Part shown: piece after piece, positions 7,879-15,360 of the stretch
How positions within the stretch are numbered: position 1 is the first letter of the stretch
Layout of the letters: every line of letters begins with the position of its first letter
DNA from: Pseudomonadota bacterium
Lineage (GTDB): Bacteria; Desulfobacterota; Desulfobulbia; Desulfobulbales; SURF-16
Direction of reading: 5' to 3'
Assembly: GCA_030597865.1 (NCBI GenBank)
Contig: JAUVQZ010000028.1
Location: 1 to 17,760, forward strand
DNA length: 17,760 bases
Position numbers and translations under genes: made by a program
Notes under the pieces: model-generated
The model's database searches: none
Seen by the model: only the letters and a program-made list of their open reading frames with translations
Told to the model about the DNA's origin: nothing

Positions 7879-9282
7879 CTATCGCAAGACGCTAGAAGTA
7901 CGTTTGCCCATCTCTGAATCCATCCAGCTGCCACCCAGGGCCCGAGCAAGCTGGATACGGCTGGAAATGCGCTGACGTTGGGCGGCTATCAGGGCAATGC
8001 GGGCCGAGGCATCGCTGACCTGGGCGTTAAGCACGGGCAAAAAGTCATCCAGCCCCTGCTGATATCTCTCCAGGGCCAAGCGCAGGGTGGCGGCAGTGAC
8101 ATCCTGCCGCTCCACCAATAATTTCATATTGGCATCAATCCCCCGCTCTTGCACCAAGGCGTCTTCCACCTCCTGAAAGGCCGTGAGAACCGTGAGGCGG
8201 TAAGCGGCCGCCCGTTCATCAAAGAGGGCCCTCTTACGCTCCACCTCCTGCCGACGCCGGCCGCCATCCACCAAGGGCTGGGCCATATTGGCCAGCAGAT
8301 TCCAAAAAACATTTGGCGATTGGAGCAGGGAGTTGAGTTCGTTGCCCTGGCCCCCATAATTGGCAGTGAGCTTGAAGCTGGGAAAACGATCGGCCACGGC
8401 TGCAGCCACCTGGGCATCTGCCGCCTGCAGGGCGAGGAAGGCGGCCTCAATATCGGGGCGATTGGTGATTAGGCTGGCAGGCAGGCCCCGGGCAAAGGAG
8501 AGCTGCAGGTCAGGCAGAACCGCCAGGCCGCCAATGTCGGTACCTGGCAGGGCCCCGAGCAGTATGGCGAGCCTGTTTTCAGCGGCCTGCTGCTCCGCCT
8601 CCAAAAGCGGCAAGCCGGCCTGGGAGCTGAGCAAGGTCTGGCGGGCCTGGTAGAGATCCAGGGAAGGGGCGACACCACGCTGGTAACGCCACTCCACCAG
8701 CTCAACGGTCCTGGCATGGGAGGCTATGATCTCCTGATTGAGGGCAAGGCGATCACGGAGTTCGACCACCTGATAATAGGCCTCGGCAAGCTGGGCTGCG
8801 AGGCTGATATAAAACGATTTGAGTTCATGGGCGGCAGCTCCCCGCTGCAGGGTGAATGAGCGCCGCCCCTGGGCCAGCTTGTGCCAGAGATCGAGCTCAT
8901 AGCCGGCGGCCAGGGAGCCCTGATAACTGGCAACATCAGTGGTGGCTCCCACAAACCGGCTCCGGCCGCCGCCTCCTGTCACATCAAGGCTGGGCCACAG
9001 AGAGGAATACTCTTTACGTTCCAGGGCCTCTGCCTGCCTGAGGCGGGCCCAGGCCATCTCCAGATCGAGATTTTCGGCAAATCCCCGGGCAATGATGGCA
9101 TTAAGCCGGGGGTCATTAAAGCTCAACCACCACCTTTCATGATCCGCCAGGGGCATCTTCTGGCCAGGGACCAAGGAGCTGTACTGTTCTGGAAGAGCAG
9201 CAAAGGGCGTGGCCTGCGGATCGTGGAGGGTGCATCCCGCCCCGAGCAAGACGATGAGAATTACCAGAAGATTTGCCCTCAT
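7879..9282 (-). CDS. Outer-membrane efflux lipoprotein, NodT/OprM type
   Basis: A 467-residue TolC-superfamily channel. The N-terminus is a lipoprotein signal with lipobox LGAGC (Cys17 would be lipidated). Two long Ala/Leu/Gln-rich helical repeats follow, as in the OEP family: the first half contains LEMAWARLRQAEALERK and the periplasmic coiled-coil helices, the second LPDLQLSFARGLP, NRPDIEAAFLALQAADAQVAAA and FQEVEDALVQE. NRPDI is a hallmark of the NodT group. It would form the trimeric exit duct for the pump encoded downstream. Its ATG overlaps the stop of the repressor gene in an ATGA, with GGAGGG right before it, so translation is coupled to the repressor. Confidence 0.94.
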   Translation of the reverse strand: MRANLLVILIVLLGAGCTLHDPQATPFAALPEQYSSLVPGQKMPLADHERWWLSFNDPRLNAIIARGFAENLDLEMAWARLRQAEALERKEYSSLWPSLDVTGGGGRSRFVGATTDVASYQGSLAAGYELDLWHKLAQGRRSFTLQRGAAAHELKSFYISLAAQLAEAYYQVVELRDRLALNQEIIASHARTVELVEWRYQRGVAPSLDLYQARQTLLSSQAGLPLLEAEQQAAENRLAILLGALPGTDIGGLAVLPDLQLSFARGLPASLITNRPDIEAAFLALQAADAQVAAAVADRFPSFKLTANYGGQGNELNSLLQSPNVFWNLLANMAQPLVDGGRRRQEVERKRALFDERAAAYRLTVLTAFQEVEDALVQERGIDANMKLLVERQDVTAATLRLALERYQQGLDDFLPVLNAQVSDASARIALIAAQRQRISSRIQLARALGGSWMDSEMGKRTSSVLR

Positions 9283-9905
9283 CCCTCCATCCCCTTGACA
9301 ATAAAGTTTGTCAGCATCTCGATCACCTCATCAATACTCTTGCCCTTATCCACACCACCGAGGAGCCCCCCCTGACCCTGAAAGATCAAGGTGTGACTCA
9401 TGGCGCCCAGGGCAAAGTTGAGCTTCAGGGACACAGACTCCCTGGAACGATGCGGCAAGGCCTGACAGAGAAGGTCCAGAAGTAGCTCAAGGACCCCACT
9501 CACCCTCCCCAAAAAAAGCTGGCGCACCGTTTGATCAGGATCACTGAGGGAACGACCAACCAGCATCCGGAAATAGCCTGTGCCTGAGTCACGGTGCAGC
9601 AGGGCAAGGGTGGGCTCGGTGAAGCAGCGTAGCACCCCTTCGACCTCCGGCGGCCGACCGCTTTTCTTGGCCTGGGCAGCAACACCCTCCAGCCTTTTAA
9701 TACGGATATCGTTTAGAGGAATAAGATGGCGGTCAAAGACCGCCTCCAGCAAGGCCTCCTTGGAGCCGAAATGATAATTCACCGCCGCCAGATTCACCCC
9801 TGCCTGAGTGGTAATGGTCCGCAGGGATGTAAGGTGGAAACCAGCAAGGGCAAAAAGCTCCTCTGCGGTGCTGATAATTCTGGTTTTGGTATCAGGTTGG
9901 GCCAT
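9279..9905 (-). CDS. TetR-family repressor, PsrA-like, of the efflux operon
   Basis: A 208-residue repressor. The N-terminal DNA-binding domain (about 6-50) has the helix-turn-helix LRTITTQAGVNLAAVNYHFGSKEALLEAV; the AAVNYHFGSKEAL core followed by RHLIPLN and RIKRLE is typical of the subgroup that includes Pseudomonas PsrA. The rest is a helical ligand-binding domain with no recognisable ligand. I choose ATG 9905 because AAAGGTG sits about five bases upstream; the frame can be extended four codons to a TTG at 9917, but that would place the Shine-Dalgarno inside the gene. It is the first gene of the operon, so it most likely represses itself and the pump until a ligand binds. Confidence 0.9.
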   Translation of the reverse strand: MAQPDTKTRIISTAEELFALAGFHLTSLRTITTQAGVNLAAVNYHFGSKEALLEAVFDRHLIPLNDIRIKRLEGVAAQAKKSGRPPEVEGVLRCFTEPTLALLHRDSGTGYFRMLVGRSLSDPDQTVRQLFLGRVSGVLELLLDLLCQALPHRSRESVSLKLNFALGAMSHTLIFQGQGGLLGGVDKGKSIDEVIEMLTNFIVKGMEG

Positions 9906-9911
9906 GGCACC

Positions 9912-9966
9912 TTTCAAACACTTGTTTAAATTATTGATACAATTTGTTTAAAACAGATGTTTGAAA
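9912..9966 (-). promoter_or_regulatory. Twin operator palindromes upstream of the TetR gene
   Basis: Two matching palindromes occur 35 bases apart: AAACA-CT-TGTTT (9916-9927) and AAACA-GA-TGTTT (9951-9962). Between them lies an odd palindrome TGTTT-A-AAACA (9945-9955), sharing bases with the second. The outer flanks TTTCAAACA (9912-9920) and TGTTTGAAA (9958-9966) also mirror each other. The sites fit the AAAC(N4)GTTT pattern that I recall for PsrA, to which the adjacent repressor is similar. The first operator touches the repressor's ribosome-binding site and the AT-rich core between the sites could hold the minus-strand promoter, which I could not define. Confidence 0.6.
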
Positions 9967-10097
9967 ATAACAAGAAAAATTCTCAGGATGACCATATTAT
10001 GCGGCATGGATGGCCAGCCTTAGCACCACGCCGAAACAGACGATTTCAGCCAGAATTTTCTTGTCATTGCCATGGTCAGTCTGTACTATTGAAAAGA

Positions 10098-10127
10098 TTG
10101 AAAGGGATGCCTATTCTTTAATAATAT
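10098..10127 (+). promoter_or_regulatory. Candidate promoter for trxA
   Basis: TTGAAA (10098-10103) is followed after 18 bases by TAATAT (10122-10127), within an A/T-rich run where neighbouring registers are also possible. This would give a leader of about 105 bases before the trxA start. The whole 9906-10239 span carries the TetR operators at its left end, this candidate, and an interrupted inverted repeat (9970-9983 with 10052-10064) of unknown meaning. I see no credible gene in it. Confidence 0.35.
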
Positions 10128-10239
10128 AGCGACCCTGGCCTGGATCAGAAATTTCGATCAGCACCATATCCACCCCTGGACAGTGGCTGGTTTTAGAATT
10201 TATTTCCTTAATCTTTATCATTTAGAAGGAGCAGATACA

Positions 10240-10563
10240 ATGGCAAGCGATAAAATTTTCCAAGTTACCGATGCTGATTTTGAAGAAAAGGTTCTCAAGG
10301 CCGACCTGCCCACCCTGGTTGATTTCTGGGCCCCCTGGTGCGGCCCCTGCAAGGCCATTGGCCCAATGATTGACGAGCTGGCCGCAGAATATGAAGGCAA
10401 GGTCCAGATCTGCAAGATGAATGTTGATGACAGCCCTGAGACCCCGGGCAAGTATGGCATCCGTGCCATCCCAACCCTAATCCTCTTCAAAAACGGCGAG
10501 GTTGCCGACCAGGTAACCGGTGCGGTGGGCAAGCCACAACTGGCAGCCATGATTGACAAGTAG
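10240..10563 (+). CDS. trxA: Thioredoxin
   Basis: A 107-residue cytoplasmic thioredoxin, standard length. It reduces protein disulfides and is itself reduced by TrxB. The active site FWAPWCGPC (29-37) is canonical, with the buried Asp in LVDFW (D28), the YGIRAIPTL segment with the cis-proline (P78), and FKNGE near the C-terminus. I choose ATG 10240 because AGAAGGAG lies ten or so bases upstream and family members begin at this point; the frame is open 19 codons further upstream but without a good start. A strong terminator follows within 35 bases of the stop and trxB begins after that, so trxA can be made as a short single-gene message. Confidence 0.96.
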   Translation: MASDKIFQVTDADFEEKVLKADLPTLVDFWAPWCGPCKAIGPMIDELAAEYEGKVQICKMNVDDSPETPGKYGIRAIPTLILFKNGEVADQVTGAVGKPQLAAMIDK

Positions 10564-10595
10564 GAAGGCGACGTCCTGACCTGAAAGCTTTACAG

Positions 10596-10626
10596 AAAAG
10601 TGGAACCCGTGTTCCACTTTTTTTTT
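10596..10626 (+). terminator. Strong intrinsic terminator between trxA and trxB
   Basis: AAAAGTGGAAC (10596-10606) pairs perfectly with GTTCCACTTTT (10611-10621) around a four-base loop CCGT, and the T-run continues to 10626. It ends only 33 bases before the trxB start, leaving little room for a separate promoter downstream of it. Partial readthrough is therefore the simplest way to express trxB. Confidence 0.9.
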
Positions 10627-10659
10627 GCCCTTATTCCCACCCATCCCTGGTGAAAGAGT

Positions 10660-11595
10660 ATGAGTAATGTTGATCACCAACTTATTATTGTTGGCGGCGG
10701 ACCGGCTGGCCTCACCGCCGGTCTCTATGCCTCCAGGGCCATGCTGGATGTGGTTCTCCTGGAAAAAGGGGCAGCGGGCGGCCAGGTCATGCTCACCGAC
10801 TGGATCGACAATTATCCAGGCTTTCCTGAGGGGATTTCCGGCTTTGACCTTGCCGATAAGATGGAGACCCAGGCCAAACGTTTTGACCTGGAGGTGAAAC
10901 TGGCCCCGGTCATCAAGATGGACCTGATTGGCCCGGTGAAGACCCTCCATCTGGAGGACGGCTCAACCCTAACCTGCCGGGCCTTGATTATCACCACAGG
11001 CGCCCGCCCCAACCAGATTAATATTCCAGGGGAGGTGGAGTTCACCGGCCGCGGCGTTTCCTACTGCGCCACCTGCGACGCCCCCTTTTACCGGGGCAAA
11101 ACCGTTGCCGTGATCGGCGGCGGCAACACCGCTGTCCAGGAGGCGGTCCACCTCACCAAATTTGCCGACAAGGTATATGTCATCCACCGCCGGGACGCCC
11201 TGCGGGCCACCAAGATCGTCCAGGACAAGGCCTTTGCCAACGACAAGATCGAATTTATCTGGGACACGGTACCCACCGAGGTGGTTGGTGATATCTTCAA
11301 GGGCGTCACCGGCCTTGCCCTAAAAAATGTCACGTCCGGCGCCACCTCAAATATTGACCTGGACGGTGTTTTCGTCCTCATCGGTATCCGGCCCAATATG
11401 GAGATGCTCCCCTTAGATCAGCTCGACAATGACCAGGGCTTTATCCACACCAATGTGGAGATGCACACCTCACAACCCGGTGTTTTTGCGGCCGGCGATA
11501 TTATCTATAAAAATTTCCGCCAGGTTGCCAATGCCGTGGGCGAAGGCTGCGTTGCCTGCCTCTCTGCCGAGAGGTACCTGGAAAATAACGAATAA
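10660..11595 (+). CDS. trxB: Thioredoxin reductase
   Basis: A 311-residue low-molecular-weight flavoenzyme that passes electrons from NAD(P)H through FAD and a Cys pair to thioredoxin. Visible in order are the FAD-binding GGGPAGLTAGLYASRA (12-27), the ATG-type motif ITTGARPN, the redox-active CATC (136-139), the pyridine-nucleotide GGGNTAVQEA (153-162) with HRRDALRA (176-183), and the final FAD motif GVFAAGDI followed by RQVANAVGEG. HRR after the second glycine-rich motif favours NADPH, though some anaerobe enzymes use other donors. Length and motifs are complete. It lies directly downstream of trxA beyond a terminator, and a second terminator closes it. Confidence 0.95.
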   Translation: MSNVDHQLIIVGGGPAGLTAGLYASRAMLDVVLLEKGAAGGQVMLTDWIDNYPGFPEGISGFDLADKMETQAKRFDLEVKLAPVIKMDLIGPVKTLHLEDGSTLTCRALIITTGARPNQINIPGEVEFTGRGVSYCATCDAPFYRGKTVAVIGGGNTAVQEAVHLTKFADKVYVIHRRDALRATKIVQDKAFANDKIEFIWDTVPTEVVGDIFKGVTGLALKNVTSGATSNIDLDGVFVLIGIRPNMEMLPLDQLDNDQGFIHTNVEMHTSQPGVFAAGDIIYKNFRQVANAVGEGCVACLSAERYLENNE

Positions 11596-11652
11596 TCCCC
11601 TCTGGTTATCTTTCCGGTGCCAGAAGACGGGAAATCCAGGCCTCTGCACAGG

Positions 11653-11687
11653 AAAAAACCAGCCACGACTGCCGTGACTGGTTTTTT
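11653..11687 (+). terminator. Intrinsic terminator after trxB
   Basis: AAAAAACCAG (11653-11662) pairs with CTGGTTTTTT (11678-11687); an inner CACG/CGTG pair extends the stem. The right arm supplies a six-base T-run. A 14-base perfect palindrome GAAAATTAATTTTC follows at 11693-11706, of unknown role. The remaining sequence to the bamD start at 11868 is AT-rich and probably contains its promoter, which I could not place with confidence. Confidence 0.85.
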
Positions 11688-11867
11688 ATGGCGAAAATTA
11701 ATTTTCCACGGTAAATATCCTTTTTTATGTGGAAATCAATCCCTTTGTCCATCTTTTTCCAAGAACTTTTCCCTTCGAAAGATATCTATAAAAAATATGC
11801 TCTTTAGCTGTTGAGCACCGTGACATCCGTTTTTCACCCCGTCATCCACCGTTTTAAAGAGGCCCAT

Positions 11868-12602
11868 ATGAAGTATATCTCCCTTCTCATCGCCCCCCTG
11901 CTCTTTATCGCCCTGACCGGTTGTTCAGGCAAATCAAGTGATCAGGCCATGAACGGCCCGGAGTCCATCGTCCACGATGCCATGGAGGCCTATAACAGCG
12001 GACGCTACGTCACTGCCCTGAAACATTTTGCGACCCTGACGGATCGTTTTCCCTTCAGCCAGTACAGCCTGATGGCAGAGCTTAAATCCGCTGACTGTTA
12101 CTACCACCTGGGCCGTTACACCGAGGGCATTGCCGCCTACCAGGACTTTGAGGAAGGCCATCCGACAAACGAGGCCGTGCCCTACACCATGTTTCAGGTG
12201 GCCATGAGCCATTACAGGCAACTGGACACCATTGACAGAGACCCGGCCAGTGCCGCTAATGCCATCGCCATTTTCAACAAACTCATGCGCAGCTACCCGC
12301 AATCATCCTATACAGATGAGGCAAGGAGCCGCATTAAGGCCGCCCGTAATTTTCTGGCCAACCATGAGATGTATGTCGCCCTTTTTTATATCAAGACAGA
12401 TAAGCTGAAACAGGCCGAGACACGTCTGGAGTATATCCTGGACAATTATCCCGACTCCACCGTGTCTTCCGAGGCCGAAAACACCCTGGCCATTTTGAAA
12501 ACCGGCAAGAAACCGAGCGGCTCCTGGAAAGATTGGATTCCTGAACTTGGCGTGCCGGACTGGGAAACCCTTAGCTCCTTCAAGGGCGGCTCAGGGGGCT
12601 GA
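11868..12602 (+). CDS. bamD: Outer-membrane assembly lipoprotein BamD
   Basis: A 244-residue TPR lipoprotein of the BAM complex, which inserts beta-barrel proteins into the outer membrane and works on its periplasmic face. The signal peptide ends in lipobox LTGC (Cys19). TPR-like units follow: AYNSGRYVTALKHFATLTDRFPFSQYS, then SADCYYHLGRYTEGIAAYQDF, then the BamD-typical AMSHYRQLDTIDRDPASAANAI, and later KLKQAETRLEYILDNYPDS. The DRDP step with following F..LMRSYP is characteristic of BamD/YfiO. I choose ATG 11868 because AAGAGG precedes it and it places the signal peptide correctly; the frame extends to a TTG at 11811 without support. It ends 22 bases before the convergent ferredoxin gene. 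Confidence 0.92.
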   Translation: MKYISLLIAPLLFIALTGCSGKSSDQAMNGPESIVHDAMEAYNSGRYVTALKHFATLTDRFPFSQYSLMAELKSADCYYHLGRYTEGIAAYQDFEEGHPTNEAVPYTMFQVAMSHYRQLDTIDRDPASAANAIAIFNKLMRSYPQSSYTDEARSRIKAARNFLANHEMYVALFYIKTDKLKQAETRLEYILDNYPDSTVSSEAENTLAILKTGKKPSGSWKDWIPELGVPDWETLSSFKGGSGG

Positions 12603-12615
12603 TCAAATCAAGGCA

Positions 12616-12634
12616 GGAGGCCGCTCAGACCTCC
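12616..12634 (-). terminator. Possible hairpin between convergent bamD and ferredoxin genes
   Basis: GGAGGCC (12616-12622) can pair with GACCTCC (12628-12634), seven pairs counting one G-T on the minus-strand RNA, around a five-base loop. It overlaps the ferredoxin stop codon and is followed on the minus strand only by a T-poor stretch, so it is weak as a terminator. Confidence 0.3.
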
Positions 12635-12825
12635 TCCACCTCAATACACTCGGTGGGACAGATGGCAAGGACGCCCTCAAGGGCCTGGGTCAGCTCCACC
12701 AGTTCACCCGTGGCATCGGCCTTGCCCGTCATCTCATCGTAGAAAAAGATCTCCGGCATCTCGACAACACAGGCCTCACACCATTTGCATCGATAGGAAT
12801 CAACCACCACCCGTACCTTTTTCAT
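12625..12825 (-). CDS. Single [4Fe-4S] ferredoxin
   Basis: A 66-residue small electron carrier of the cytoplasm. The N-terminal triad C13-x2-C16-x2-C19 (CKWCEAC) and C56-P near the end (CPTEC) are the four ligands of one [4Fe-4S] cluster in the monocluster ferredoxins of sulfate reducers, whose second cluster site has decayed: residue 23 is Met in VVEMPEIF where two-cluster proteins have a Cys. An extra Cys60 sits four residues after C56. Many acidic residues fit a redox partner role. It is the last gene of the minus-strand group that contains queH, a [4Fe-4S] reductase, so it may supply electrons there; that link is inference from position only. Confidence 0.88.
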   Translation of the reverse strand: MKKVRVVVDSYRCKWCEACVVEMPEIFFYDEMTGKADATGELVELTQALEGVLAICPTECIEVEEV

Positions 12826-12862
12826 TGCCCACCGCCGTTATGATGATTCTTACCCTCTTTTT

Positions 12863-13045
12863 CTAAAGATCCTGAATCCGGCCAAGATATTCCTCATTTT
12901 TCGCATCCATCCCCTGGAGACGCTTGGCAGACCTGAAAATTCTCCGTTGACAGGGGCCCTCTGCAAGGTCCGGCCATTGACCTGAACAATCATCAGGTTT
13001 CAGACGATCCATGGGGCTTGCTTTCACATGTTTTGCCTTGGCCAT
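12863..13045 (-). CDS. Doubtful 60-codon ORF between queH and ferredoxin
   Basis: The frame starts at ATG 13045, 41 bases after the queH stop, and ends 37 bases before the ferredoxin start, on the same strand. The predicted peptide is basic at both ends with two Cys and no recognisable motif, signal or membrane segment. No Shine-Dalgarno sequence precedes the ATG, only a GC-rich run. Spacing fits an operon member, but the stretch may equally be untranslated. Confidence 0.3.
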   Translation of the reverse strand: MAKAKHVKASPMDRLKPDDCSGQWPDLAEGPCQRRIFRSAKRLQGMDAKNEEYLGRIQDL

Positions 13046-13086
13046 ACGGCCGCGCCCGCAGCAATAACCCCGCTTGCCCTCAATTT

Positions 13087-13629
13087 CTACCCCTTGCGCA
13101 TCTTTTTATCATAGCGTTCCTGCTCACTATAAATACAGCCGCAATAGGGTTGACGATAGAGTTCCAGGGCAATAGACCTGTCAATCCCCTCCTGCCAGCC
13201 CTGCCGAAAATCCTCATAGTGAAAGACAAGGCCATGCCTGACAGCCAGCTCTTCGCCCTGGCTGCGGATCTCCCCATGCTGCTGATAACGACTGTACAGG
13301 AGGGTGGTTGAGAAGGCCTCAAATCCCTGTTCAGCGGCCAGCCGGGCCACCTCCCCAAGACGCATATCATAACAGATCCGGCACCGTTCCTGCTCCCGAT
13401 GGACAACCTTCCGCAGATACTCCCTGAGGCCGTAATTACTGTCATAGACAACCTCGAACCCTTCCCTGTCGGCAAAGATGCGCAGGGCGGCCAGCCGTTT
13501 TTTAAACTCCCGGAAGGGATGGATATTGGGGTTATAGAAATAACCGGAGACCTGGTGCCCCTGGGCCCGGAGCCGGGACAGGGGGTAGATGGCGCAGGGT
13601 CCGCAGCAGGTATGGAGGAGAATCTTCAT
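13087..13629 (-). CDS. queH: Epoxyqueuosine reductase QueH
   Basis: A 180-residue enzyme (formerly DUF208) that carries out the last step of queuosine synthesis, reducing epoxyqueuosine at the wobble position of tRNAs reading NAY codons; it is the non-homologous replacement for QueG. The N-terminus is the diagnostic LLHTCCGPCAIYPL (C8, C9, C12), followed by YFYNPNIHPFREFKKR, then the CRICYDMRL pair (C83, C86), FSTTLLYSRYQQHGEI, and YCGCIYSE (C163, C165) near the end. Together the Cys residues hold an iron-sulfur cluster and a redox-active pair. Its ATG lies two bases after the stop of the sigma-54 activator, so translation is probably coupled. Confidence 0.93.
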   Translation of the reverse strand: MKILLHTCCGPCAIYPLSRLRAQGHQVSGYFYNPNIHPFREFKKRLAALRIFADREGFEVVYDSNYGLREYLRKVVHREQERCRICYDMRLGEVARLAAEQGFEAFSTTLLYSRYQQHGEIRSQGEELAVRHGLVFHYEDFRQGWQEGIDRSIALELYRQPYCGCIYSEQERYDKKMRKG

Positions 13630-13631
13630 CT

Positions 13632-15185
13632 TTAGCCCCGAACCGTCCTGTAATCCCGCGGCTCAATGCCATACTTATGAATTTTATAATTGATAATCCG
13701 TAGAGAGGAATCAAGATAGGTGGACGCCTTGGTCTGGTTGCCATTGGTGTGCTTTAGGGCCTCAATAATGAGTTCCCTCTCAAAATTCTCCACAGCTGCG
13801 GCAAAGGAGAGGGGATTTCTGCCAGAGGAGCTGTCTCCGGTCTGCAGGGTGGGGGGCAGATGAAAGCTCTTAATGGCATCGCCGTCGCAGATCAAGACGG
13901 CCCGTTCAACACAGTTTTGCAGCTCCCTGACATTGCCCGGCCAATGGTATTGCATGAGAAGATCAATGGCCGGGGTCGAGATACGGGAGATCTCCTTATT
14001 ATTCTCCTTACAGAACTCCCCAAGGAAATGCTCGGCCAGCAGCAGGATATCGGTACGCCTTTTTCGCAACGAGGGCAGGTAGATGGGAAAGACATTGAGC
14101 CTATAATAAAAATCCTCGCGAAAACGGCCGGCCTCCACCGCCTTTTCAAGATCAACATGGGTGGCAGTCACCAGCCGGACATCACACTTGATGGGCGAAA
14201 CACCGCCCAGCCGCTGAAGCTCCCGATCCTGAATAACATTAAGGAGCTTGACCTGCACCGCCTGACTCAACTCGCCAATCTCATCAAGAAAAAGGGTGCC
14301 GCCATTGGCCAGCTCAAAGCGCCCCTTCTTTGTCGTGGTGGCGCCGGTGAAGGCCCCTTTTTCATGGCCGAAAAGCTCGCTTTCCAGGAGGGTTTCCGGC
14401 AGGGCTGAGCAATTCACCACCACAAAGGGTTTGTCAGCCCGATTACTGTTGTAGTGCAGGGCCTTGGCAACCAGGGTCTTGCCGGTTCCTGACTCGCCGC
14501 GCAGGAGCACCGTGGCATTGGAATCAGCCACCCGATGGATCATCTCAAAGACCTCTCGCATCCGCGAGCTGTTGCTGACAATATTGCCGATCTGATATTT
14601 GCCGGAGAGCTGCCGCTTCAACGAGCTGTTTTCACGAACCAGCAGCCGTTTTTCTTCGTTGACCGCCTTGATCCTCACCACGGCCTGGGCAATGAGCCCG
14701 GACAGGATGGTCAGAAATTGCAGGTCGTTCTCAAAATTGATATCACGGTCATACTCCCGGTCAACGCTGAGGGCGCCAATAATCTGCTGGCCATGGCTGA
14801 TCGGCACACAGAAAAAGGAGATCTGCTTCTGGGAGATGTCGCCCCGGGCCCGGGTTCTGTTGAGAAAGAGGGGCTCATCACTGATGGAAGGCACCACAAT
14901 GGGAGAGCCGCTGGCCACCACCCGACCGGTGATACCTTCACCCACCTCGTACTTGCCACGCTTGCGGGCCTCGGCGGTCAAGCCGTGGGCCACCTCGATT
15001 TCCAGCTGGGTGGTGGTGGGATTGATAATGCTCACCGTGCCGTTATGCATGGCCCGGCTGGAGGAGAGAATCTCCATGATCTGCTCCAGGCATTCCCTGA
15101 GATCAGTGGAGGATGCCAGCACCTTGGTAATCTCATAGAGGCTGGTAACATCCGCCAGCTCCTGGTCCATCTTGTTGTTGGCCAT
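13632..15185 (-). CDS. Sigma-54-dependent activator with GAF sensor domain, NifA-like
   Basis: A 517-residue enhancer-binding protein. Residues about 15-175 form a GAF domain (VGEGITGRVVASGSPIVV, then VPISHGQQIIGALSVDR). The central AAA+ domain has Walker A GESGTGKT (230-237), the sigma-54 contact loop GAFTGA (277-282), Walker B GTLFLDEIGE and the GRFREDFYYRLNVFPI and PGNVREL motifs, all intact, so it should remodel closed sigma-54 complexes. The C-terminus is a Fis-type helix-turn-helix (about 481-508) ending IHKYGIEPRDYR, close to the NifA style. I see no CX4C interdomain motif of oxygen-sensitive NifA. No nitrogenase genes are in the window, so a role in nitrogen fixation is only a possibility; NifA-like proteins also control other anaerobic functions. 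queH follows after two bases. Confidence 0.9.
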   Translation of the reverse strand: MANNKMDQELADVTSLYEITKVLASSTDLRECLEQIMEILSSSRAMHNGTVSIINPTTTQLEIEVAHGLTAEARKRGKYEVGEGITGRVVASGSPIVVPSISDEPLFLNRTRARGDISQKQISFFCVPISHGQQIIGALSVDREYDRDINFENDLQFLTILSGLIAQAVVRIKAVNEEKRLLVRENSSLKRQLSGKYQIGNIVSNSSRMREVFEMIHRVADSNATVLLRGESGTGKTLVAKALHYNSNRADKPFVVVNCSALPETLLESELFGHEKGAFTGATTTKKGRFELANGGTLFLDEIGELSQAVQVKLLNVIQDRELQRLGGVSPIKCDVRLVTATHVDLEKAVEAGRFREDFYYRLNVFPIYLPSLRKRRTDILLLAEHFLGEFCKENNKEISRISTPAIDLLMQYHWPGNVRELQNCVERAVLICDGDAIKSFHLPPTLQTGDSSSGRNPLSFAAAVENFERELIIEALKHTNGNQTKASTYLDSSLRIINYKIHKYGIEPRDYRTVRG

Positions 15186-15283
15186 GTTTGCCTATGTGTA
15201 AGGGAGATGCAATGTCACCCGGATATATGCCATATGGGAACACCATGAAAAATGAGGGGTTTTCGTCCACGGTGGCCATAAAT

Positions 15284-15317
15284 AAAAAACCGCCGAAAGC
15301 GGCATCACTTTCAGCGG
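15284..15317 (-). terminator. Minus-strand intrinsic terminator upstream of the sigma-54 activator
   Basis: On the minus strand CCGCTGAAAG (15317 down to 15308) pairs with CTTTCGGCGG (15299 down to 15290), ten pairs including one G-T, around an eight-base loop, followed by six T (15289-15284) and more T-rich bases. It would stop transcripts coming from the small gene at 15524-15778, so the activator gene should have its own promoter in the roughly 100 bases 15186-15283. Confidence 0.85.
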
Positions 15318-15360
15318 AGAACATATTACAATTTTGAAAAAAAATCGAGCCTTTCAATAC

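Noticed and set aside
9906..9917. Upstream TTG start for the TetR repressor
   Set aside because: The AAAGGTG ribosome site would then lie within the coding part; ATG 9905 is placed correctly behind it.
9999..10121. A 40-codon plus-strand frame in the repressor-trxA gap
   Set aside because: No ribosome site, atypical composition, and it overlaps the likely trxA promoter.
11811..11867. Upstream TTG start for bamD
   Set aside because: It would put 19 polar residues before the lipoprotein signal peptide; ATG 11868 has a ribosome site and correct signal geometry.
13632..15185. Calling the sigma-54 activator nifA outright
   Set aside because: Domain order and C-terminus are NifA-like, but no nitrogenase genes are present and the CX4C linker of oxygen-sensitive NifA is missing, so no symbol was given.
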